A stretch of 64,000 nt of DNA from Maea johnstoni. Taxonomy: Eukaryota > Annelida > Polychaeta > Spionida > Magelonidae. A program made the position numbers and the translations under genes. Position 1 is the first letter of the stretch; each line of letters begins with the position of its first letter. A model generated the notes under the pieces. It saw nothing but the letters and a program-made list of their open reading frames with translations. It did not search any database and had not been told where the DNA came from. The stretch covers positions 36,100,679 through 36,164,678 of the forward strand of contig OZ012690.1 in assembly GCA_963942565.1 (NCBI GenBank), written 5' to 3'. Shown piece by piece: positions 34,641 to 45,214 of the stretch.

Positions 34641-35039
34641 TATGACACTAAAAAAATAACAGTTGGCCCTCAGAATCCCCTATGATTATAAGTTCTTCTG
34701 GAAGATAGGTACTAGTAAGAAAAACTTAGAAATAAAACCTTGAATTGAAGGAGAGTTGCAGGTCCAGATTAAGGTTTATGGGAGAAACAATCTTCGTTGA
34801 ATTCATTTAAACAACGACACCACCATTTTTGCAATTACCATCCTTAAAATATATTGTGTGTTAACACTTTATAAATCATGTAAAAAAGATTATTGTAGAT
34901 GAGCATAATACTCGTCATATGGAGCCTCAAGCATATGATAATAAATATCTTTATCCATTCACATCTGGAGCATGTTCGTGGTAATATGACACATACATGA
35001 AAATAGCTAAATCATTGTAAAGCAATATATTGAGAAATA

Positions 35040-35170
35040 CTTTATAATGAAAACCTGTCCCCATTGGGTTTAGGTTTGAACCATGGTTAGGGCAGTAACT
35101 CGGAGTGAGGTGGTGGTTTTCGCTGGGTACCCCGGTTTCCTCCACCACTTACAACTGGCTAGTTACAACC
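35040..35170 (+). mobile_element. SINE-like fragment
   Basis: A box B-like ggtttgaaccatgg is followed by gtggttttcgctgggtaccc and cggtttcctccacca. That second motif resembles the conserved central domain found in some metazoan SINEs. No tail or target duplication was seen. The match at 52030-52160 is the other copy of the locus. Confidence 0.4.
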
Positions 35171-35814
35171 TTGTAGCAATATGGCAGAAAAAGTTGTGTA
35201 AACCAAAATTCCAAATTCCTGTCACGATTAACTTTCCCTCTTCAAAAATTTCAAAAATATTGCTTTTTTTCATGAGTTTTAGTCAAAGTCCTCAATCCTT
35301 GTATGCGCTTGAGACGCTAAGGGGTTCATTGACTTGTTGTATTCAGTAATGCAGCAGCAAAGTTTCTGATTGGCTGGTTTTCCTGTTTCCTCGGCACTGT
35401 GCGTGAGCGAGCCCGGGGCGTATTTACGGGGGGATCTATCAGGGTGACAATTGCCTGATTGATTTGTGTGTAAATTACCTGGATGTGATCAGCAAGTGAA
35501 ATGGATGTTTAGCAATCACCCCAACATTCCTCATGGCAAACTCTGGCCGCTTTGACAAGCCAGTCCAAATTTTCTTGGGAAAAGACACACTTTTATGGCT
35601 CAAATTCCTAGACATCTGGAATTAAAGTTTATCTCAGTCCACTAATTTGATTTTTGTGACTGTTTCTAGGCTTAGTTTCCATCTATAGGGTATTATATGG
35701 ACTATATTTAGATGTCTGATGATAGAGATAGCTCAATTTTCTAGGCATCTGAAATTAATGTTTATCATAGTCTGATAATTTGATTTTTTTCAGACGTTTC
35801 CAGTCAAAGTTTTC

Positions 35815-35925
35815 ATCAGTGAGAGCTATTTAATGAATACCAACATGACAGGGTTTAGATGGTTTTCAAAAATCTTTGCGTTCCTGTGCTTTGGACGAAA
35901 ATAGCATTAACATTGGAAGGGGTTA
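35815..35925 (+). mobile_element. MITE-2, right half only (copy 1)
   Basis: It has gagctatttaatgaatacca, acatgacagggtttagatgg and the right end acattggaaggggttaa. The left half is missing. Confidence 0.75.
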
Positions 35926-36510
35926 ACCCTAACAGTATGCCTATACACTGGCCTATAAGAGAGTAGACAATTAAAGCATGGAGGAAATTGATACTATACT
36001 AATGCTGGCTAATTGTATAAAGATTCAAGCATGAGAGGTCTGTACTTGACCTATTTTGGGAAGTCACATTGACCTAGTATAGAAACAGTCTGTCTATGAT
36101 GTTATCAGGTTGTCTTTAGTAGGAGTAGGCAATAATGCTGCATTTTTGCTGGGAGAAAATTGATTGCAATGCTGCTTAATTGCCTGATTGTTGATTGCCT
36201 CTTATACTCACTGTAGATTGCTAAATTACTTAAGGAAATTAAATGTCACACCTTCTTAGGTGAACAACATCAATTCCATTGCGGTAATGTACGGCTGCGC
36301 ATTCTTCGTCGTGTGATTCATTAACCAATTAGAGCAGGGCTGATTTGGCCCTGAAATGTGATAAGATTAATATAGAAGGTCAGTGCAAGTGTTGCAACTA
36401 TGGGATATTTCACCAAGAGAGCATATTGAGTCAATGTACTTCTATCCCATCACCTTGAAAAAAGGTGTTACATCTGGAAGATATGGCACATTGGGAGTTT
36501 ATTTATATAA

Positions 36511-37169
36511 CCCATTTGTGCATAAGAATTCCTCTATAAATTGTCGTCTGTATCTTTGAAACATTTGGCAATAAATTAAGTAGAGCTGCACTCACCACTC
36601 ACAAACTCGAGTGGCTCGAGCCCTGGAGCAAACTCGCCGAGCTCGAGCAGAAATGTTCAAATCGTGAGCTCGCCTATGTTGGGAACACAAACGTAACACA
36701 GAGCACCTAACACTCATTATCAACATACTTAACTGCTTGTCGCTGTTATGTCTTCTTTACAATCTCCAATGTATACATTCAAGCGGAGTTGAATGTTAAA
36801 CTGACCTTTGTACCTCGTCAGCACGTTTTAAAATCATATAAACATGGCAATGGTAATAAATGTCCGCCATTGAATATTTATTTCTTAATAGCTGGGCTGG
36901 AAAATAAGTATTTTTTTGGAAAATCGGAACGTCCGTGAGCTCATGAGCTCACGAGTCAAACGGGTGGTGAGCTCATGAGTTGATCTCCCTCCGTGAGTGC
37001 AGCTCTAAAATTAAGAATTAAAAATAATTTTACAAATTATTTGTATGAGAATTGTTAGGAGTGTTTTTAGTGATATTTCTTTTTCAAATATTCCCCCAAA
37101 TACGGTTTTTGCCGTAAAGATTTCATCAAAATTGGTTGACTCTTTTTGACCACCGTGAGTATTTATGTG
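36511..37169. mobile_element. MITE-1 interrupted by a hAT MITE (copy 1)
   Basis: The left part, CCCATTTGTGCATAAGAATT, runs to 36580. The right part resumes at 37016 with aattaaaaataattttac and ends at TTAA (37170-37173). The uninterrupted element is at 53515-53738 in copy 2. Confidence 0.85.
36581..37007. mobile_element. hAT MITE, private to copy 1 (427 bp)
   Basis: The 15-bp terminal inverted repeat is TAGAGCTGCACTCAC, matching the TAGNG type of hAT ends. An exact 8-bp direct duplication, AAATTAAG, flanks it (36573-36580, 37008-37015). Copy 2 has the empty site aacttaag at the same point inside a MITE-1. Subterminal gagctcatgagctcacgag and gctcgag repeats are present. No transposase is encoded. 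Confidence 0.93.
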
Positions 37170-37382
37170 TTAATTTTTCTCATTCCTGTTATCCTGAAAG
37201 AATTGGTATAACCACTTTGATATAGTTTAATGTAAAGACATATTGATACCATATCCTATCCCCTGAGTGACCATGAAAATTAGGTGGTACTGTTGTTGGA
37301 AAGCACTCCAGAGATATCATTGTTCCATGCCACTGAATAGTGAGGGCCTCACAGTAACAATAAGAGCAGGGAGTCTAGTTTT

Positions 37383-37480
37383 TAACCCATAAATGCAAAA
37401 TTGTTCCTCTTGTAATGTCGTCTGGATCTACTATACTTTTGACAATAACTTTGGAATTGAAAATGTTTGAAGGTGATTTA
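37383..37480. mobile_element. MITE-1 left part, truncated by a deletion (copy 1)
   Basis: It starts aacccataaatgcaaaattg and continues gtcgtctggatctactatac, then breaks off. Copy 2 retains a complete element and about 0.5 kb more (53955-54590). Confidence 0.7.
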
Positions 37481-37739
37481 AGTGAAGTGTATCACCATGC
37501 ACTGTGAAATATACTGGATTTGCTGCTAGATGTAGTTATAGCGGTAAGCTTTATTTATCACTATCAGAGAGATCTAAGTGGGAATAGCTGGAGAGATTTA
37601 AGTGAAGTGTTTAATCATACTGCTAAATATAATTATAGCAGTAACCTGTATTTACCACCACTATGAGAGAGATGTAAGTGGTGTATGACTTCTCCCCTTC
37701 CTCCCTCCCTGCCAGTGGTCCGTCACAGCCTGCTGTTTC

Positions 37740-38096
37740 TCCACTTACTTTAGGAGGTCAGGACACCGTGGCCGGCGAGTAAATGTCATGTGGAGGGATA
37801 CCAAAGGACACAAACCTCACAAATCTCAGCGAAAACGAGCATCGGAAGGAAAGGAACGGGGCGGCAAGCAGCAATAAAAACCGATTCAGCGTCGCAAACA
37901 AAACCCCCAATTTCTCGAGCGGCATCCTGAGGGGGCAGGAGACTAGTAAACCCATGTATCCGCTGTTAATAGCAATGATGCTATCACACCAGCAATTGCT
38001 GATGCTCAGCTTCTGCTGAGTTATGGGATGAATACCTCTAAGAATGAAACGATACAGTACAGTATGGTATCGGTACCAATGAAACGGTATGGTATT
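37740..38096. other. Conserved non-coding block (copy 1)
   Basis: Very similar to 54753-55109. Open frames on both strands (78 and 65 codons) look attractive, but in the plus frame five of seven differences change the amino acid, so coding use is unlikely. It may be regulatory. Confidence 0.4.
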
Positions 38097-38100
38097 TTAA
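38097..38100. other. Empty TTAA target (pre-insertion site)
   Basis: ggtattTTAAcggctgtata here corresponds to the MITE-2-filled site at 55110-55321 in copy 2, where TTAA is present on both sides of the element. Confidence 0.93.
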
Positions 38101-38627
38101 CGGCTGTATAGTGACTCAAAAGAGCCTGTAGATCAAAAAATAAACAAACAGTGTGTGTGTGTTTGTGTTAGATGAAATTTGTAGATGTGTATGTATGTTA
38201 ACTGTATATCTATGCTACATTGTTTAAACAAAATATATTGATGTTAATATGCAAAAGTATAACTGGTATATTTTACATAGAATACATATTCTAAGGCATA
38301 TTTCGCTTCTATTTTTGTTTCTACAGTTAAAAAAACTGATAAATAATTGGTTCATGTGGATTACAGTTTTTGATGTATCTTCTAATCTTCTTATTAGGAA
38401 ATGTATCGCTGTTCTTTGAGTGAGGTGCCGTCCCATGTTTTATGGTGTACAATACATGAATCAAGGGATAAGAGACCGGTGTGATTTATAGCTACTTTTA
38501 TTACAATAATCTCCAATCACTTTGTTCTCATCAGCTAGGAAGGCTTTATTTCCTGGATTATTCTTAACTACTCGGTCTTTTATGAGCGTAGCTATAAATC
38601 TATTGGGAGCTTCCTCCAGGTCCTTAA

Positions 38628-39540
38628 CCCATTTGGGCTAGGAGATCTCCTTGACAAGTGTCATCTGGACTTGTCATATTTTTGAAAATAACTTTGGAAT
38701 GAAACATAATTTTGCGAAATATTTGAAGGAGAGTTGTAGATAGAGGTCTGATAAACAACCCTCCCACAAATACTTTCTAAAAGTTGTTTTTGTTAGAGAG
38801 GTATAAGCAAAATAGTCAGGCGGTTTGGGCTGCTCTAGGCATGAATGTGTTATCCCATTCATTGCCAGAATTGCCCCAAAAAAGCCCTGACTATTTTTGT
38901 GACATCTTTGAGAGCAGTGCAGATTGGGAAAATATTGGAGAAAGAACTGTTATTCAAAAACAAGCCCACACATCTCCATCAAATATTTTGTTAATTGATG
39001 CTTTAAGTTCTTAAGTTTTTTTTAACTATAGAAGATGCAGACAACAACTTGTCAAGGAGATCTCCAAGTATGAATGGGTTAACCTTTTCTTGCTTGCATT
39101 GCATTGCATTGAAAAAGATGTGACCTGACTATTTTTGTGATATCAACCTTGATAACATAAACAATTTTCAGGAAATATTTGAACGAGAAATGTTAATCCG
39201 AAACTAATTAACGACTTTCCTTCAAACTTTTCTGAATTTGCCTTCAATTCTAATTATTTTCAAAAGTGTTATTGCTCTAGTGGACTCATGTCAAGGAGAT
39301 ATCCAGGCATGAATGGGTTACCCATTACACTGGCCTGTTGGAACCCGAAATGACCCATCTATTTTGATATTTACCTCATGAACATTCTGAAAATATTTGA
39401 CAGAGGGATTTCCACCAGAACACAGTGAAAATTTCTTCTCTAGGCTTTTGAGATACAAAACATTTTCAAGAAATGATTTATACTTCATTGAAATTATATA
39501 CTTCATTGAAATTATACTTCATCCTTCATTTCTTTCATTC
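38628..39540. mobile_element. Head-to-tail array of four MITE-1 elements (copy 1)
   Basis: Elements at 38628-38849, 38854-39078, 39083-39316 and about 39321-39540 are separated by a single 4-base site each: TTAT, TTAA and TTAC. The first has the opposite orientation to the other three, as shown by the position of the cttgtcaaggagatctcc end. The last has a degenerate right end. Confidence 0.8.
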
Positions 39541-39750
39541 ACAAGAGTCATCTGGACTTGAGAAGAGGAACTATATACCTTGCCCCCAGGGAATAAGAGG
39601 GAGGCTGTTTAGGAGGAGGTAGAGCATAAGAGACAGCCTCAGTGTTATAGCAGCGTGACTACAGGTTGACCAGACTGTATTTGTGAAAATGACTACATCC
39701 ATTTAAGAATTAATTGTTATAAAAAAGGAGATAAAATAGGGATAGCAGGA

Positions 39751-40016
39751 GGCAGCCTCTGTCTTTAAAGCTGTACCCACGTGTGTTGCCTACATTTTAT
39801 TGGTAAAACAGACAATTATTGGCATTACATGTGAGTTGCCACAGAAAAGTAGATAAACTACCCCCCTCGCCTTCACCCTTTATTGTGCCCGTAGGGTATA
39901 AAAGGGAGAGAGTTTGGGAATAGGAATAGCAAGAGGCAGCCTCTGTTACAGCCGTACCCACGTATGCTGACGAGATGTTATTGGTAAAACAGACAACATC
40001 CAATTACACGTGAGTT
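39751..40016. repeat. VNTR, two units of about 180 bp (copy 1)
   Basis: Units start ggcagcctctgt at 39751 and 39935. The unit holds attggtaaaacagacaa, ttcaccctttattgtgcc and gggtataaaagggagag. The last is a perfect TATA-box-like string. The other copy has four units. Confidence 0.85.
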
Positions 40017-40039
40017 GCTGTAAAAACCGTCCTCAGCGG

Positions 40040-40246
40040 TTATTAGCCTGTCTTGTCCAATCTTCCCGACATGAGTGCATCCACTTGAGAGTCGTGTAAT
40101 CGTGGCAAACGCTCTCGTTCCGCCCGGCAATGTCGTTTGTTGATGTGTCCATTGTGGCCCTATCCCGCCAGCGCGGGATGTTTCACTGTCACCAAGAGGA
40201 TTGTGGGTAATCCCCCTCGCAATGCCGGAGCCCATATCTCCTCATT
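40040..40246. promoter_or_regulatory. 207-bp block identical between the two copies
   Basis: No difference from 57640-57846, with a transition at each edge. It is less AT-rich than its surroundings and includes gtccattgtggccc (SOX-like), gcgcgggatg and attgtgggtaat. No convincing reading frame is present. It is a candidate conserved regulatory element. Confidence 0.4.
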
Positions 40247-40990
40247 AACATACCCTCGGGGTCTTGCAATTGTGCTCATGATTTCTATGGTCTTTGCAAC
40301 AATCAGGGAAATATTTGAAGAAACTTTGTTAGACCAGTGGTAAATAGATCATTTTTTTTCCAGATTTTTTTTCTCCAAAAAATCTTTTAGGAAATACTTA
40401 ATGCACTTTTGCATTTCTCAGGGGCATCCTAGATGTCAAATGGCCGAGGAAACAAAAAAAAAATAACTGGTAAATGGAGACTTAAAAATGGTAGTGAGTG
40501 GGTGCTATTAAGATATCAATTATGTGGCTAATATTCTATTTGAAATAAAGAAAATCAATATGCAAATACTATGGGAGCTATGAATACAACCCCATTTGTC
40601 CTAAGTCTGATACAAAATTTGAGAGAAAATTTTCATTTTTGTTAAGGTATAAATGTTTAAAACCCATAAAAATAAAAATGAGGCATATTGACTAATACAA
40701 AAAGAAATGCAAAAAAAAGCTCAAAGCTCAAAAAGTTCCCAAATGTTGTTATCTAAAACCTTTCTTGAAGTTATTAAACAACAAATGTAGGGTGCTTTTG
40801 TTCCAACTCTTTACATCACACATATAAAACAAGTTGTGCATGTATTATAAAGTGAGGTAAATTATAGCCATTTGGCATGGGTAAAGAAAGAAGTCCTATG
40901 GGAGGGTGAATATATGTGCTACTTTTCCTAATAGGGGACTGCTGTCAAGTGTCCATTATCTGTGAGATATTGTCTCAACAAGGCCACTAG
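40247..40990. other. Non-coding DNA of copy 1
   Basis: AT-rich, nearly identical to 57847-58590. No gene, repeat or RNA was recognised. Confidence 0.5.
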
Positions 40991-41110
40991 AGCCTGGACA
41001 CTTAGCTGAGTGGTCTGAGGCATTGTTACGTTGTTACAAACTGCCTCTCACCACTGCTCAGTTAGAATCTTGCTTGAGGCATGAGAGGAAGTCCCCAGTG
41101 ACTTGCCGTT
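40991..41110 (+). repeat. tRNA-like sequence, probably a SINE or pseudogene (copy 1)
   Basis: ttagctgagtggtctgaggc is box A-like and gcctctcaccactgctca is followed by gttagaatcttgc, a poor B box. The order resembles a leucine/serine-type tRNA, but no acceptor stem closes. It is related to the unit of the 67-bp minisatellite. The match at 58594-58710 is the other copy of the locus. Confidence 0.45.
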
Positions 41111-41147
41111 ATTTGGTTGTTCATTTTGATACTCCATTTTCCTTGAC

Positions 41148-41347
41148 NNNNNNNNNNNNNNNNNNNNNNNNNNNNNNNNNNNNNNNNNNNNNNNNNNNNN
41201 NNNNNNNNNNNNNNNNNNNNNNNNNNNNNNNNNNNNNNNNNNNNNNNNNNNNNNNNNNNNNNNNNNNNNNNNNNNNNNNNNNNNNNNNNNNNNNNNNNNN
41301 NNNNNNNNNNNNNNNNNNNNNNNNNNNNNNNNNNNNNNNNNNNNNNN
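41148..41347. other. Assembly gap (200 N)
   Basis: Exactly 200 Ns, a round placeholder size. The two open frames that cross it are artefacts. It sits exactly between the end of copy 1 and the start of copy 2. Confidence 0.99.
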
Positions 41348-41600
41348 ATCATCGCCACCATCATCATCATCCTCATCACCATCATCGTCATCATCATCAT
41401 CATCACCACCATCACCATCATCCTCATCACCATTATCGTCATCATCATCATCACCAGCATCATAATTATCATCATCATAATCATCCTCTTTGTCTGTCAT
41501 CATCATAATAAACATTACCTTTACAATCATCATTGTCGTCATCATCATCATCATCATTAACATCATATCCTCATCATCATCATTATCACAGTCACCATCA
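41348..41600. repeat. (ATC)n microsatellite after the gap
   Basis: Imperfect ATC/ACC tract. Reading frames here are His- or Asp-rich artefacts. Confidence 0.95.
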
Positions 41601-42049
41601 CAATCATAATGAACTTCTCCATCCAAATCATCATCACCACCGTTGCCAAAATCTCCATACCTCGCTTAAATTCCTATCTATTCTCAACCCAGTCAGTGAG
41701 CAGACCAAGATAGGTTGATGGATTTTCAGTGAGATTCCCAGAATATCGATGTTTCTTAAGGTCTTGAGAAGGTCCAGCCAGAGTGTGGGTGGGTTTATGG
41801 TATTAGTGTATTAGCAGAATTAATTGGTCAGTGTATCTCTCTGCTGGGTGGCTTCACGAGGCCCCAGGGTGAGATTTGTCTGGCTACCATGTCCGTTATT
41901 AATACTGCCGTGATAATTTGGCCAGGACGGTCATGATGTATGGCATCCGTATTATGATAATTAAGCTGCATGTCTCTGATGGCAACTGGCACACTGGTAT
42001 TTAAAGCACACATCGATGGTCACTGGTCACTACTATAAAACCTCTTCAA

Positions 42050-42243
42050 CCCTTCCAGTGCTAAGGCCACTTTTGTCCAAAGAACAAGGACGCAAAGATT
42101 TAAAAAAAAAATCTTAACCCTGTCATGTTGGAGAGCTCTCGCTTACTACTCTCAGATGAGTACCCATGTGCCAGGGTTCAGTCTTTTTTCAGATGTTTTG
42201 CATTATTTTGTATTGGCCAAATTAACCACCAGCAGCATAAGGG
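42050..42243 (-). mobile_element. MITE-2 (copy 2)
   Basis: Counterpart of 27510-27704. The left flank has drifted to TCAA, the right is TTAA. Confidence 0.9.
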
Positions 42244-42915
42244 TTAACACTTTCATGCCTGCAGCAGGTCACACATGGTCTAACACATAAATAATGGCTA
42301 GATCTTGCTATTTACAACAAATTATTTTGAGAAGCATTTGATTTAAGTAATAGTATAATTACACAGGCTTCTATTGTACATTTCTTCATCCATTAATCAA
42401 TCAGTTGGTCGGAAATCAATTCATTATTCGTCTATTGTTTTGTTTTTTATCCATGATGCCATTTTTCATTTTTTTTAAAACTCAGCTCTACTGTTCTGGA
42501 CTGCTCAGCAATGGGGGGGGGGGGGGGGGGAGCTAGTTAGATTGAAAGTTAAGATTTTCACTACACATGACACGTTAAATAACACAGACAAGTCCTCCTT
42601 AATGTCTGTTCATCTATCCATTAGTCAGCAACTCAGCCAGAAAGTCAATCCATTATTAGCTTCAAGTTATGTTTTTATGTATGAAACCAATCCCCAATGT
42701 TTTCTTGTCAGCTGATAGACCTAATTCTGTCTCAGCCAATGACATGTCTGCTTACTCAACGGCTTTATTTGAAAGCTTTAACATACCTCAAGGGCCAGAA
42801 TCTGTGAGAGAGATAGAACAGAGTGGCGGCTTGTCATAATTCATCGAAGCTACAGTATCCAAAAAGATGTACACACCTAGTGTCTCCTAAATGATGCGAC
42901 AAGATTTTTCTGTTT

Positions 42916-43476
42916 CAAATGAACATATGCTTATTAACTGTAGAATATCTCAGCAATTATGGAGTGAAGTAGAACTTGGGTTGTCTGAAATAGGTTTGAA
43001 AGACTACAAAATAGATGAACAGAAGATAATTCTAGGTGTGAATGAAAAATCTTACTGGGTTAACATGGTATTATTAATTACAAAGAAAGTAATTTTTAAT
43101 GCAAAAATTGCTGGTAAAGTACCCAATATATTCTCAGTCAAATACAATTTAAAGACCACTTATACCAATGAGCTTTTGAAATCCAAACTCACACATAAGG
43201 AATACATCTTTGAAAAAAGATGGGGTATATTGATGGATTACATGGAAGAACAATAACATAATACCAGGTCTTTTTCAATGGTATATTTTATTTTTTTATT
43301 TTTCCACTTTGATGTCTTTTTACAATTGTATTATCACAAAATGTTAAATAACATACTATGATACATATTGTTACATGTTTGTAAATGTTTTATAGCATAG
43401 CCGTGTGCTCGGCGAGCAGGAAAATAAACAAAAAAGGCCTGTTTCCTTTTTTTAGGCTTCCAAAAATAAAAAATAT
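42916..43476 (+). mobile_element. 5'-truncated LINE tail, L1/Tx1-like, private to copy 2
   Basis: A 15-bp direct duplication, AAGATTTTTCTGTTT, flanks it (42901-42915, 43477-43491), and copy 1 has the empty site near 28341. The element enters in frame and encodes about 112 residues to a stop at 43254-43256. These show an H-x-L-x-x-C-x(5)-W arrangement (EHMLINCRISQQLW) and the ILG...LLITKKVIFNAK...W pattern of the zinc-knuckle tail after reverse transcriptase in L1/Tx1-type LINEs. An AT-rich 3' untranslated part ends in an A-rich tail (caaaaataaaaaatat). Most of the protein is missing, so it is immobile. Confidence 0.88.
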
Positions 43477-43544
43477 AAGATTTTTCTGTTTATCACCTCT
43501 TCTTTTTTTTTTGGGGGGGGGGGGGGGACAATTTCAGTGAATAA

Positions 43545-43712
43545 TCTTGCTGACCTCAAAGCCATCGCAGCTGTAGGAAAATATCTGAAGTAGAACTGTT
43601 GGTAGGAACTCAAGCTTTAATTCTCCTTCAAAAATTTTGCAATTTCATGCTTTATTCCCAAACCATATTCATAAGTATAATAGGAGCAGATCTCAAGGGA
43701 ACTCTAGGAATG
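43545..43712. mobile_element. MITE-1 (copy 2)
   Basis: Counterpart of 28393-28590, again with a poly-G tract (about 43513-43527) at its left. Confidence 0.65.
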
Positions 43713-43787
43713 AGTGGGTTAAACATCTGGCACCACCTGTCTGTCTGTGTGGAGACTGCAGGAGTCTGACTGACACTTCTTACTTAA

Positions 43788-43974
43788 CCCTTGTGCTGCT
43801 GGTGGCTAATGTGGCCAATACAAAATGATGCAAAAAAACTAAAAAGTGACTGAAACCCTGGCTTATGGGTACTCATCTGAGAGCACTCAGCGAGAGCTTT
43901 CCAGGGTTTAGATGGTTTGCAAAAATCTTTGCTTCCTTGTGCTTTGGAGGAAAATAGCCTCAGTATTGGAAGAG
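43788..43974 (+). mobile_element. MITE-2 (copy 2)
   Basis: Counterpart of 28659-28868, shorter by about 15-20 bp. TTAA is exact on both sides (43784-43787, 43975-43978). Confidence 0.9.
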
Positions 43975-44508
43975 TTAAGAACAACACCATAGCTTTTTTT
44001 TCTTTGTTGATAGTATCCTCTATAGGAGCTGTAATTTGGGTGTCAATGATGTCATTAATTGATTATTATTATTATAAGTTCAATAAAAAGGTTATAATAC
44101 AACATTGTTTCATATACATATGATCACATGCAGTACAGTACTGGCTGGATATACAATATCTATACCACGTTCTTGATCATCTGGTTTCTTGCGATGTGCA
44201 GCGCTAAGCAACGTACAGCTTCTGTGGCCAGAGGCTGAAGAGTGCAGTAATTGTCTTATCTTATCGTTCTAATTCCCCTTCTCTGCCCTCCGTCACAACA
44301 CTATCTTCTGGCCCTATCATCCGCATCCTCTCAGGGAGTCCAATCATGGATCTGCCATGTCCGTTAAATTCTGCTTAGCCAGTCAGATCAGGTCTTGTCG
44401 GTGTCGGTTAAATCCTCTCGGGACTAGCGAGCCACTTGTGACAAGTGTGGCTCTCCTGTTCCTTAAGTACCACATTATCTACATCCCTGCTAATTGACAT
44501 ATTTAAAT

Positions 44509-44890
44509 GGACATTCCTTTCCTTGCCAAAGTCTTTAAATCTGCTCTTCCTTAAAGCTTTGTGCTTAGATATCCAAGATAATACATACATGGGCATTCCT
44601 TTCCTTGGGGTTGCCTTGATATCAGTTCTAGCTTGCTTTAAGCTTTGTGCTTAGATATCTAAGGGCATATACAAATGGTAATTCCTTTTCTTGGTGTGGT
44701 TTTTAAATTTGCTCTTCTGTTAAAGGTGTATGCTTTAAATTTCTGTGATTGGACATTCTTTTTTCTTGGCCTAGTCTTCAAATCACCTCCTCGTTGAAGC
44801 TTTAAGTGCTTTAAATATATATATATATATATCAATTCATCCTTTAAACTTTGTGTTTTATATATCTGCATGTATTTACATAACTTGATG
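44509..44890. repeat. Degenerate 81-bp minisatellite (copy 2)
   Basis: Counterpart of 29397-29790 with one 81-bp unit fewer. A short AT tract lies at 44816-44832. Confidence 0.8.
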
Positions 44891-45214
44891 GACATTCCTG
44901 TCCTTGGTGCAGTCCTTTAAAGATCTTTAAAGCTGATGATAAGAATTTTGAGGGTTACTGTTATTGAGCTGATGATGATGATATAATGATGATTATGGTA
45001 ATGATTATTGTGCTGATAACTTTGACACTTATGATGACATTAATTGTCATTTTATGGCAATGAAAAGATTGACAATCATCTAATTCAGGAAGATAATCTG
45101 TGATGACCCTAAATGATGCTGTTGAATGGTAATGGTGTTGATAAGGTTGGATAAATGCAGAGAATATGATAATGTCACATCTGAGAGTTTGTGCTATCTT
45201 CAGATGAATGAACA

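Larger units (their letters stand above)
26940..41147. repeat. Copy 1 of a duplicated locus (haplotig or tandem duplication)
   Basis: This 14.2-kb segment aligns collinearly with 41348-58750. By eye, most stretches differ by a few percent, plus insertions and deletions. It ends at the first N of the gap. It lacks three insertions present in the other copy (LINE, 1.9-kb TTAA element, one MITE-2), carries a private hAT MITE, lacks about 0.5 kb near 37.45 kb and has two fewer VNTR units near 39.9 kb. Confidence 0.95.

Noticed and set aside
37783-38019. 78-codon frame conserved in both copies
   Set aside because: Five of seven differences change the amino acid, including Arg/Lys, Gly/Asp and Ser/Arg, and no splice context or domain is present.
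40991-41110. Functional tRNA
   Set aside because: No closing acceptor stem or good anticodon arm could be drawn. It is more likely a SINE or pseudogene.
41023-41626. Long open frames on both strands (up to 192 codons)
   Set aside because: They cross the N gap and continue through an ATC microsatellite as His-rich or Asp-rich runs.
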